From the NCBI RefSeq assembly GCF_023806485.1, contig NZ_JAMSLR010000006.1, positions 1 to 64,000 on the forward strand: 64,000 bases of DNA, written 5' to 3'. How positions within the stretch are numbered: position 1 is the stretch's first letter; every line of letters starts with the position of its first letter. Made by a program: the position numbers and the translations under genes. Source of the stretch: Thermalbibacter longus. GTDB lineage: Bacteria > Chloroflexota > Chloroflexia > Thermomicrobiales > Thermomicrobiaceae. Positions 12,741 through 20,251 of the stretch are shown here, in pieces. The notes beneath the pieces are model-generated. The model ran no database searches and was not told the DNA's origin. It was given only the letters and a program-made list of their open reading frames with translations.

Positions 12741-12764
12741 AGCCCCGGGGAGATCCCCGGGGCT
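12741..12764 (+). terminator. hairpin after the secreted-protein gene
   Basis: Inverted repeat AGCCCCGGGGA/TCCCCGGGGCT with a 2-base centre, 40 bases past the stop. There is no long T-run, so termination is likely but not canonical. Confidence 0.5.
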
Positions 12765-13564
12765 TCTCGACGCGGCGCTGAAGCACCGCGCTGATGTCCC
12801 AAAGCCGGCTGAAGCCGGCTGGCTCGATCTTTGCGAAGCCAGGCTCGGATCGGCGCGGTCGATCCGAGGCCGCTTGGCCGGGCCTCGGTGCCGAGCCTGG
12901 GGCCTCGAGCCCTGGGCACCCCGGCCCAGACGGCGCCGGGCCAACGCGGTCTACCGCGGTCTGATGCCGTCGTGAGCGTCCCGGAGCCGGGCTCGCGCAC
13001 GCCCTCGCTCTCATCCCCGCTCTGCCCCGGCGCCTGGCGGCAGAGAGGTACCCGAACGGGCTGGCATGCACCGCAGCCCCGTTCACGGGGCTTCCCGGCT
13101 GAGCCCGGGGCGTCGAACCCCGGGCGCTCCGGGCACGCTCTGACCGCGGGCGTCGCCCGGGCCAGACCCTCGCAACCACGGTTCCCAGGGGCCACGGCGT
13201 CGCAGCCACCGGACTCGTGCTAACACCGCCCGCTGCCGTGGCCCAGCCCCGTTCACGGGGCTTTTTGCCTGAGCCCGGGGCTTCAGCCCCGGGGCCGCTC
13301 CGGGGTGCTCTCAGCGCGCAGCAGGTGTCGCGGCCCCGAGCGCCTGATACAGTGCCCACGCCATACCGCCCGCCGCGCAGGCGTCACGGGAGGAGAGGCC
13401 GTTGCCGTACTGGCGTCTCTTCATCAGGAGAACGTGACCGCGATCGCCCGCTACGTCGAGGAGCAGGCAGCGGATCATGCCGCTCAGCGTCTCTGGCCTG
13501 CGCTCGAGCTCGACAGGCCACCGAGCCCGCAGCGAGGTGGCCGGTGATCTTCGCCCGTTACGCT
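12765..13564. repeat. noncoding region with GC-rich dispersed repeats
   Basis: No credible gene. It holds two copies (13075-13133 and 13245-13303) of a roughly 59-base element beginning AGCCCCGTTCACGGGGCTT and containing GAGCCCGGGGC...CCCCGGG. The second copy has a T5 run after its first hairpin (13245-13265) and looks like an intrinsic terminator. Short palindromes such as GCCGGCTGAAGCCGGC (from 12,801) are also present. Open frames here are artefacts of GC-rich repeats. Confidence 0.6.
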
Positions 13565-14080
13565 CCCCCCTGCCCCCTCTCCCGCGTCGTGCGGGAGAGG
13601 GGGGCAACCCTCCCCCCCTGCCCCCTCTCCCGCTTAGCGGGAGAGGGGTGGCCGAAGGCGGGGGGAGGGAGGAGAGGGGGTGCCGAAGGCGGGGTGAGGG
13701 AGGAAACGGTTGCAGCCCTCACCCCCTACCCCCTCTCCCGCGCCGTGCGGGAGAGGGGCCGCGGCCCCACGCGCGTGCTCGGGCGGTACTGCATCGCGCG
13801 ACCGGTGGCCCCTCTCCCGCTTAGCGGGAGAGGGGTGGCCGAAGGCGGGGTGAGGGAGGAAACGGTTGCAGCCCTCACCCCCTACCCCCTCTCCCGCGCC
13901 GTGCGGGAGAGGGGACGCGGCCCCACGCGCGTGCTCGGGCTGTACTGCATCGCGCGACCGGTGGCCCCTCTCCCGCTTAGCGGGAGAGGGGTGGCCGAAG
14001 GCCGGGGTGAGGGAGGAGAGGGGTGGCCGAAGGCGGGGTGAGGGAGGAGAGGGGTGGCCGAAGGCCGGGGTGAGGGCCAG
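13565..14080. repeat. palindromic repeat island with a 156-bp tandem duplication
   Basis: At least eight CCCCTCTCCCGC/GCGGGAGAGGGG arms packed into 0.5 kb. A unit of about 156 bases beginning AGGAAACGGTTGCAGCC is tandemly duplicated (13701-13856 and 13857-14013) with only a few differences. The translated frame through it (LTPYPLSRAVRERG repeated) is a well-known kind of false ORF. It ends just before the promoter of the next secreted-protein gene. Confidence 0.85.
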
Positions 14081-14160
14081 GGGCGCGGAACACTTCCGGC
14101 GGCTCGCTCGTCTTTACAACAGGAGAGCGCGCTCGTTCCGCGCTCGGGACGAGGTGTACG

Positions 14161-14189
14161 TTCACGGGCCGTCCGCGCGCTGCTATACT
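14161..14189 (+). promoter_or_regulatory. promoter of the interrupted secreted-protein gene
   Basis: -35 TTCACG (14161-14166), 17-base spacer, -10 TATACT (14184-14189), 57 bases before the ATG at 14246. An intact promoter and ribosome-binding site (aaggggga) argue that the gene is still expressed or was disrupted recently. Confidence 0.55.
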
Positions 14190-14245
14190 CTCGCGGTAGG
14201 CGAGCGAGAGGGGATCGGGTTCCGCATGAGCGAAGGGGGACGTCC

Positions 14246-14383
14246 ATGAGTCCGCAACGGGCTGGGGTGAGGCTGCTGCTGGCGCTGGCGCTCGCGCTGG
14301 GCACGCTCGCGAGCCTGCCGCTCGGGGCCGGCGCGGCCACACCCTACCTCGAGGCCGCGCAGGGACGCGTCTACCTGCCCTGA
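14246..14383 (+). CDS. signal-peptide fragment ending at an in-frame TGA
   Basis: Forty-five codons encode a clear signal peptide (Arg, then RLLLALALALGTLASLPLG and an AxA-type cleavage region) followed by the first mature residues, ending GRVYLP before TGA at 14381-14383. The reading frame continues uninterrupted beyond the TGA into the long secreted protein, and the next residues (VYNG) fit the 'YLP-x-VYNG' start common in such proteins. It is therefore the 5' end of the following gene, separated by a single stop codon: a nonsense mutation, a sequencing error or readthrough. Confidence 0.75.
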   Translation: MSPQRAGVRLLLALALALGTLASLPLGAGAATPYLEAAQGRVYLP

Positions 14384-14398
14384 GTCTACAACGGCGAG

Positions 14399-17104
14399 GT
14401 GCTGCCGGGCAACTTCGGCCCTCTCTACAGCGCCGTCACCGTCCAGAACCTGGAGCCGCTGCCGATCGAGATCCGGCTCACCCGGCCCGACGGCCGCCGG
14501 CTCGGCTCCGGCATCGCGCTCGGCCCGCGGGCCGCGCGCACCTTCACCGCCAGCGAGCTGCAGGCGCTCGGCCTCTTCGAGGGCGGGGCAACCGGCAGCG
14601 GCCTGGTCATCGAGGGCCGCTTCGCCGACGAGAGCCAGGACATCCTCGGCCAGCTCGGCCTCTGCGACACCGACTTCGACGGCTCCGACTGCCTCTACCC
14701 GGCCATCGCCGCCGTCGAGAAGCACGCCCGGCCCGCCGCGCTCGGCATGGACGCGCGCACCGGCCCGGCCCAGGAGTCGGTCAGCGGCCAGACGGCCGTC
14801 CGCGAGGAGACGCTGGCCCAGGCCGCGGACGGCACCCGCTGGGTCATCCCGGTCATCCAGACGAACAACGAGTGGCGCACGGCCATCAAAGTCACCAACG
14901 TCTCGCGGCGCGGCGACCTCAGCGTCACGCTCACCCTGCGCCGCAACCAGGGGCTGTCCGCCGGCCAGGCCGTCTACACGCTGAGTCAGACGCTGGGCAA
15001 CGGCCAGACCTGGACGATCGACCTCAACAGCGTCGCGCCGCCGGAGTGGGTCGGCTCGGCCTGGATCGACGCCGGTGACGAGGTGGTCGCGGTCGCCGAG
15101 CGCTACAAGCCCTCCTGGAAGATGGCGCTCACCACCGAGGCCGCCCCGCGCGACGGCGCGCCCACGACGCTCTACGGCGCGCTGATCTTCCGCGAGTACA
15201 ACGGCTGGAACACCGGGATCAACCTGGTGAACCTCGACCCGGTCAACGCCAACGCGGTCACGCTAGCCTACTACGCCGCCGACGGCTCGGTGCAGAGCGT
15301 GCCGCCGGAGGTCTCCCAGATCACGCTCGACCCTGGCGCCAGCGCCTTCATCTACCGGCCCGACATCAGCGCCGTGCCCAGCCTCGACCGCAGCCGGGTC
15401 AACGCGGTGGTGATCACCGGCAGCCGGCCGCTGGCGGTGGCGATCGACGAGGTGAAGTACCGCTCTGGCCCAGGCCAGGGGCAGGCGATGAGCTACCTGG
15501 CCCAGGGCCGGCCGCAGCAGGTGGGCAAGGAGGTCTACGACCGCCCGACGACCGAGGCGCGCACCTTCGGCCACGTGAGCGGCCGCTACTGGTACACCCA
15601 GACGCTGGCGCTGCCGCTGTTCCAGGTGGGCGATGCCAGCGGGCTGGGCGACGTCAGCGGGATCGAGCTGTTCAACCCCGGCGGGCAGGCCCAGCGGGCC
15701 TACGTGCAGTTCCTCCGCGCGAGCGGCGCGCCCGAAGCGCCGACCGCGTCCGGCTCGGCCGAGGCGCCGGCCGCGCTGAGCGTGCTGATCCCGGCCGGCG
15801 GCCACGCCATCATCTACCCGTACGACGCCGCCTGGAGCGGCGTGCCGCGCGGCTTCACCGGCACGGCGCTGGTGGGCGTGGACGACGAGGGCGGCGGCAG
15901 CGGCGGCTTCCTGGTCGGCATCTCGAACAACGTCAACTACGCGGTCAACGGTGACGGCTCGGCCGTCTACGCGCTGACCAGCAGCGTGCACGGCCCGCTG
16001 ACGCTGAGCGGCGTCACGCTGGAGCTGACCCCCGCGAGCGACAGCAACGCGGTCAACGCCGACCACACGCTGACCGCCGAGCTGCGGGCCGGCACCACCG
16101 CCCTGCGCGGGCGGTCGATCCTGTTCCGGGTCACCCGCGGCAATTCGGTGGTCGACAGCGACACCGTCACCACTGGGACGAACGGCCAAGCGGAGTTCGA
16201 GTACACGAACGACGAGGCGGGGACGGACACGATCACGGCCTGCTGGGACGTCGACGGCAGCGGCACCTGCGACCCCGGCGAGCCCTCGGACACGGCCAGC
16301 AAGGCCTGGTACAGCGCGACGCTGACGCTGGACGACCTCGGCGAGACGGTGACCGTCCGCACCACCCCAGCGCAGACCGGCTACTTCGTGCCCCAGGAGG
16401 CGCTGGCAAGTAGCGATTGGGACGTGCCGGTGATCTGCGACTTGTCGCCTGATCGCAGCGGCGTGCGCGTGCTGCTGCGGTTCACCACGACCGGCGGGGG
16501 TACCGTGACCGGTGAGTGGGCTGGCGGCTCTCCAGGGTCGAGCGGCGTCAAGCCCAAGACTACCGACTCCAACGGGAGAGTGACGGACACCCTGACTCTC
16601 CTGCAGGGCAGCAATGGAAACACGTTCGTCGTGAGCTGCTACCTGGACAAGGGCACCACCGGCAGCTTCGACGAGGACGAAGATCAGCTCCTGGCCAGCC
16701 AGACCATCTACATCGGCACGCTCAGCTTCGCCGTGGCGGACGACACGAGCAACACGGCAGGTGTAGGCGGTAGCGCCGACGGCACGGCCACGGTGACGGC
16801 GAAGTTCGGCACGAGCAACGTGCAGGGTGTGCGCGTGGCGCTGCGCATCGAGGGTGATAATGACACCGGGCCAACGAGCGACAACTGGAGTTTCCAGTCA
16901 GGCTCGAACGATGATGAGGAGCGCGACCGGACGACGAGCGCCGGCACCTTCCAGCAGTCGCTATACTGGCTAAACGACTGGACCAACAACGGCCTCGACC
17001 TGATCTCCGACGCCTTCCGGGGCGGCTGGGATCCGGATCAGAACGGCACGATAGAGGTCGACGCCGCAGGCTCCCCTGAGGACGCGCCTGGCGGCATCAG
17101 CTAA
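14399..17104 (+). CDS. body of a large secreted protein, cut from its signal peptide by one stop codon
   Basis: Open for 901 codons from GTG 14399, in frame with the signal peptide at 14246. Without the TGA the full protein would be about 950 residues. The first 540 or so residues form beta-rich domains about protein presentation ('VTVQNLEPLPIEIRL', 'NNEWRTAIKVTNVSRRG'), resembling adhesion-type scaffolds. One Ig-like repeat follows (LELTPASDSNAVNADHTLTA...DVDGSGTCDPGEP), closely related to those in the protein at 10833, then further beta domains with Asp-rich loops. No enzyme motif seen. GTG 14399 has no good ribosome-binding site, so it is probably not a natural start. A strong hairpin follows the stop. 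Confidence 0.75.
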   Translation: MLPGNFGPLYSAVTVQNLEPLPIEIRLTRPDGRRLGSGIALGPRAARTFTASELQALGLFEGGATGSGLVIEGRFADESQDILGQLGLCDTDFDGSDCLYPAIAAVEKHARPAALGMDARTGPAQESVSGQTAVREETLAQAADGTRWVIPVIQTNNEWRTAIKVTNVSRRGDLSVTLTLRRNQGLSAGQAVYTLSQTLGNGQTWTIDLNSVAPPEWVGSAWIDAGDEVVAVAERYKPSWKMALTTEAAPRDGAPTTLYGALIFREYNGWNTGINLVNLDPVNANAVTLAYYAADGSVQSVPPEVSQITLDPGASAFIYRPDISAVPSLDRSRVNAVVITGSRPLAVAIDEVKYRSGPGQGQAMSYLAQGRPQQVGKEVYDRPTTEARTFGHVSGRYWYTQTLALPLFQVGDASGLGDVSGIELFNPGGQAQRAYVQFLRASGAPEAPTASGSAEAPAALSVLIPAGGHAIIYPYDAAWSGVPRGFTGTALVGVDDEGGGSGGFLVGISNNVNYAVNGDGSAVYALTSSVHGPLTLSGVTLELTPASDSNAVNADHTLTAELRAGTTALRGRSILFRVTRGNSVVDSDTVTTGTNGQAEFEYTNDEAGTDTITACWDVDGSGTCDPGEPSDTASKAWYSATLTLDDLGETVTVRTTPAQTGYFVPQEALASSDWDVPVICDLSPDRSGVRVLLRFTTTGGGTVTGEWAGGSPGSSGVKPKTTDSNGRVTDTLTLLQGSNGNTFVVSCYLDKGTTGSFDEDEDQLLASQTIYIGTLSFAVADDTSNTAGVGGSADGTATVTAKFGTSNVQGVRVALRIEGDNDTGPTSDNWSFQSGSNDDEERDRTTSAGTFQQSLYWLNDWTNNGLDLISDAFRGGWDPDQNGTIEVDAAGSPEDAPGGIS

Positions 17105-17124
17105 GCCCAGTAGGCGTACCGTCG

Positions 17125-17158
17125 GAGCCGGCCCCGGGGGATCCCCGGGGGCCGGCTC
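17125..17158 (+). terminator. long GC hairpin after the secreted-protein gene
   Basis: GAGCCGGCCCCGGGG pairs with CCCCGGGGGCCGGCTC around a GATC centre (one bulged G), followed by TCTCT. It resembles the hairpin after the gene at 10833. Confidence 0.6.
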
Positions 17159-17228
17159 TCTCATGCCCGGCTCCCGCTCTCCCGCTGCCCGGGACGCCCC
17201 CCGCCGGCCGCCCCAGGGCCGGGGGCCG

Positions 17229-17440
17229 ACCCTCACCCCGGCTTCGCCACCCCTCTCCCGCACCTGCGGGAGAGGGGCCACGGGCCACCCAGGGGAGTCG
17301 TGCCCCGGCACGCGCGTGGGTGCGGGAGTAGGGGCGACCGGCCGGTCGCCCCTACCGCATATGAGGGCCAGTGCTCTTCCACTGCTCCGCGGGTAAGAGC
17401 CCCCTCTCCCGCACGCGTGGGAGAGGGGGCAGGGGGTGAG
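17229..17440. repeat. palindromic GGGAGAGGGG repeats, two copies
   Basis: Two hairpins of the dispersed family (17251-17277 and 17400-17428) with CCTCACCCC and GGGGTGAGG flanks, separated by unrelated sequence. Confidence 0.75.
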
Positions 17441-17502
17441 GGGTGCTAGAGGGGCCACGGGCCACCCAGGGGAGTCGTGCCCCGGCACGCGCGTGGGTGC
17501 GG
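17271..17502. repeat. 55-bp direct repeat pair
   Basis: AGAGGGGCCACGGGCCACCC and the bases after it recur almost exactly at 17271-17325 and 17448-17502, 177 bases apart. Each copy ends in CACGCGCGTGGGTGCGG. They bracket one of the palindromic repeats, so the array grew by segmental duplication. Confidence 0.7.
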
Positions 17503-17510
17503 TAGGGACG

Positions 17511-17610
17511 GGTAATCATTCGTCCCGACCACGTCATCGGGGCGGACAATCGTTCGCCTCGACCATGTGATAGCGACCGAGAGTAATCTGCCCCGACGAC
17601 ATCGACTGCT
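17511..17610. repeat. three degenerate ~35-bp direct repeats
   Basis: Units starting AATCATTCGTCCCGACCACG (17514), AATCGTTCGCCTCGACCATG (17548) and AATCTGCCCCGACGACATCG (17585), spaced 34 and 37 bases. A related fragment appears near 17660. The rest of the gap to 17886 contains no gene that I can see. Confidence 0.5.
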
Positions 17611-17886
17611 GGCCGTCGCCCAGCCAGTCCGGCCGCCCAGCCGGCGAACGTCGGGGCCGGGGATAGGGACGGCTCGATTGTCCCGCTCTCCCACGGCGCG
17701 CCGCGAGCCGGGACCCGCGCGAGGCCGGCGCCAGCACGCCGCGCGGCCGCTGGCTCCCGCCCGCTGGGCGATCGGCCGGCAGGGACTGGGACGAGGACAG
17801 GCGGGGCGCATCCCTCTGGACGGGCAGCCGTGCCCCGCGTAGGCTAGGGCCGACCGTGCCACGGTACGCGCGGCGAGGAGGGTGGG

Positions 17887-19113
17887 ATGTCCGGAGAAGC
17901 GCAGACCCTGCCTGACCAGGCCGAGGTGGTGGTGATCGGCGCGGGCCTGGTCGGCTGCTCGATCGCCTACCAGCTCGCGAAGCGCGGCAAGCGCGTGCTC
18001 GTGCTGGAGGCCCGCGGCATCTGCTCGGGCGCATCCGGCCGGAACGGCGGGATGACCGGGGCTGGCTCGGCGCTGCACTCTGCCGCCGGGCAGGCCGTCT
18101 ACGCGCTCACCCGCGAGAACCTGCGCATGCTGACCGACGAGCTGCCGCGCGAGCTGGGGGACGACTTCGCTCTCCGCCTCACCGGCACGCTCGACCTCGC
18201 GACCACCGAAGAGCAATACGAGCACATCGTCGCCAGCGTGCGGGCCCAGCAGGAGCATGGGCTGGCGGTGCGGCTGCTCGACGCGCACGAGGTGCGCGAG
18301 CTGGTGCCGGTCGCCTCCGACCGGATCCTAGGGGCGCGGCTCTCGGAAGAGGCCGGCCACCTGTGGCCGTTCCAGCTCGTGCACGCGCTCGCCAGAGGAG
18401 CGCGCTACCACGGCGCGGAGATCGTCACCTGGACGCCGGTCGTCCGGATCCTCAGCGAGAACGGCGCGGTCGCGGGGGTGGAGACCGAGCGCGGGAGAGT
18501 CGAGACCGGGACGGTTGTGGTGGCGACCAACGCCTGGGCGCCGCAGCTCCTGCCCGACCTGCCGCGAGGTGCGCTCGTCCCGGCCAGGGGGCAGATCCTG
18601 GTGACCGAGCCGGTGGTGCCGATCTTGCCTTACCCGTTCGGGACGAACTTCGACAAGGAGTATGGGCGGCAGACCGCGACCGGGCAGGTACTCTGCGGCG
18701 GCTGCCGGCGGTTCGACGAGGACGAGGGGCTGGGCCACTACGCGGAGAAGGTGACGCCGCGCGTGCTGAGCGGAATCGCGGGCACGCTGGCGGCGTTGTT
18801 CCCGCCGCTACGCCGGGTGCGGGTGGTGCGCGCCTGGGCCGGGATTATGGGCTTCACCGCCGACGGGCTGCCGCTGCTCGGCCCGTACGGCGGTATCGGC
18901 GGGCTCTACGTCGCGGCCGGCTTCAACGGCGGCGGCTTCTCCTGGGGAGCGGCTGTCGGCAAGGCAATCGCCCAGCTCATCTGCCTGGGACAGGCCGCGT
19001 TCGACCTGGAGCCGTTCGACCCCAACCGCTTCGCCCGGGGGGACGTCACCTGGGCCAACCCGTTCACGGCCGGCGAGCGGAATAACCCCCGCGCGGGGCA
19101 GGTCGCGCGGTGA
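17887..19113 (+). CDS. FAD-dependent amine/amino-acid oxidoreductase (DAO family)
   Basis: Flavoprotein of 408 residues, probably oxidising an amino acid or N-methylated amine. The N-terminal dinucleotide-binding fold is clear: VVVIGAGLVGCSIAYQLAKRG, in the GxGxxG form, ending in a ribose-binding acidic residue (VLEAR). The C-terminus has the DAO-type FAD contacts (AWAGIMGFTADGLPLLGP, then GLYVAAGFNGGGFSWG). ATG 17887 has gaggaggg upstream. The substrate (glycine, sarcosine, D-amino acid, putrescine) cannot be set from sequence. It is convergent with the metallo-hydrolase at 19123. Confidence 0.9.
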   Translation: MSGEAQTLPDQAEVVVIGAGLVGCSIAYQLAKRGKRVLVLEARGICSGASGRNGGMTGAGSALHSAAGQAVYALTRENLRMLTDELPRELGDDFALRLTGTLDLATTEEQYEHIVASVRAQQEHGLAVRLLDAHEVRELVPVASDRILGARLSEEAGHLWPFQLVHALARGARYHGAEIVTWTPVVRILSENGAVAGVETERGRVETGTVVVATNAWAPQLLPDLPRGALVPARGQILVTEPVVPILPYPFGTNFDKEYGRQTATGQVLCGGCRRFDEDEGLGHYAEKVTPRVLSGIAGTLAALFPPLRRVRVVRAWAGIMGFTADGLPLLGPYGGIGGLYVAAGFNGGGFSWGAAVGKAIAQLICLGQAAFDLEPFDPNRFARGDVTWANPFTAGERNNPRAGQVAR

Positions 19114-19122
19114 TCCCCGCGC

Positions 19123-19977
19123 CTAGAGGGCTTCCCAGGCGAACGCTCCGTCGCGGCGCGCGATCCGCCCCAGCCCGTGGGGAAGCAGGTGACAGCCGGC
19201 CAGCGGCATCCCCTCCGCCGCGGCCCACTCGACGATCCGTCGCCGGGTCTGGATCGCTGCCGGCGGATCCATGTCGAAGGCGATGCAGATCTCGTTGACC
19301 TGCACCTGCGCCGGGTGGTGGAAAACGTCGCCCAGGATCAGGGCCTGCTGGCTCCCCGAGGTGACGTGCAGGCTCATGTGGCCGGTCGTATGCCCTGGCG
19401 TCGGGAACGCCCGGACGCCGGGGAGGATCTCGGTCTCCCCCTCGATCAGGTCGAGGACGCCGAGCTGGGCGAGCGGGGTGACGTCGCGCTCGACGCAGCC
19501 CGGCACCAGGGACTCCATAAAGGCCTTGACCTCGGGGGTATGGAACACCTCCCAGTCGCTCCGGGAGGCGATGTAGCGCGCGTTGGGGAAGGACGGCTTC
19601 CCCTCGGTCAGGTTCCAGCCGACGTGATCGGGGTGGAGGTGCGTCAGGAAGACGAGGTGGATGTCTTCGGGCGCCACGCCGTGCCGCGCCAGCTCCTCCA
19701 TAAGCTGGCCCCGGCTGTGGCCGAAGAGCGCGACCGGCCCTGGCCCGATGCCGGTATCGACGAGCAGGGTGCGGTCGCCGACCCGGACGAGGACGCAGCC
19801 GACCCGGGTGACGACGCCGTCCTCGCCGCTGAAGCACTCGGGGTACTGCGCGCGGAACGGCTCCCAGGTCTCGCGCGGCGTCGCGGGGTACGCCCCGCTG
19901 TAGGTGAAGAACGGCCCAGCGGTGTCGGTCAAGGAGACGATCTCGATCTCGCCCACCTGGATGCGTCGTCCGGCCAT
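19123..19977 (-). CDS. metallo-beta-lactamase-fold hydrolase
   Basis: Predicted dinuclear-zinc hydrolase of 284 residues, quorum-quenching-lactonase/AttM-like in general shape. The metal motif is HLHPDHVGW (HxHxDH) at about residues 116-124. The later ligands are in GHTTGHMSLH and in the Asp of ILGDVFHHP. No signal peptide, so cytoplasmic. ATG 19977 has an excellent ribosome-binding site (aaggaggaggg). Substrate unknown: lactones, phosphoesters or thioesters are all possible for this superfamily. It is monocistronic between two convergent or tandem neighbours. Confidence 0.88.
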   Translation of the reverse strand: MAGRRIQVGEIEIVSLTDTAGPFFTYSGAYPATPRETWEPFRAQYPECFSGEDGVVTRVGCVLVRVGDRTLLVDTGIGPGPVALFGHSRGQLMEELARHGVAPEDIHLVFLTHLHPDHVGWNLTEGKPSFPNARYIASRSDWEVFHTPEVKAFMESLVPGCVERDVTPLAQLGVLDLIEGETEILPGVRAFPTPGHTTGHMSLHVTSGSQQALILGDVFHHPAQVQVNEICIAFDMDPPAAIQTRRRIVEWAAAEGMPLAGCHLLPHGLGRIARRDGAFAWEAL

Positions 19978-20196
19978 CGCTGCCCTCCTCCTTGCCCCGG
20001 CAGACTTCTCTCTCCGTCCTCTCCAGCGTCGTGAAGGACACCGCCGGCCCCGTCATCTCCTCCTCTTGCTCAGCATCCCCCGGCCAGCGCGCGCCGTCAA
20101 GGTCGCCGCGACTCCCGAGACCCGGGGCAGTGCTCGCGGGCGACCCGGCCCGCGGCACTGGCGCAGGGAAGCGTGGGCAGCATCCCCTCGATCGAC

Positions 20197-20227
20197 GAGG
20201 ACGGTAGTCTCCCCGTGAGACGTCCTC
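20197..20227 (-). terminator. possible terminator of the ABC exporter gene
   Basis: GAGGACG-gta-GTCTC pairs with GAGAC-GTCCTC around a 5-base loop with a 3-base bulge, 25 bases past the minus-strand stop. There is no strong T-run. The rest of 19978-20251 holds nothing recognisable. Confidence 0.4.
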
Positions 20228-20251
20228 CAGGCCGCGAGCTGCCTGCCTCCG

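Noticed and set aside
13075-13303. GC-rich paired repeats as a CRISPR array
   Set aside because: Only two copies, no uniform spacers and no cas genes.
13217-14041. Open frame of 274 codons rich in LTPYPLSRAVRERG
   Set aside because: It is a translation of the palindromic repeats, with no ribosome-binding site or family resemblance.
14381-14383. TGA read as selenocysteine
   Set aside because: I see no SECIS-like hairpin with certainty right after the codon, the site is not in a redox enzyme, and the mature start of surface proteins has no reason for selenocysteine. Nonsense mutation or base error is simpler.
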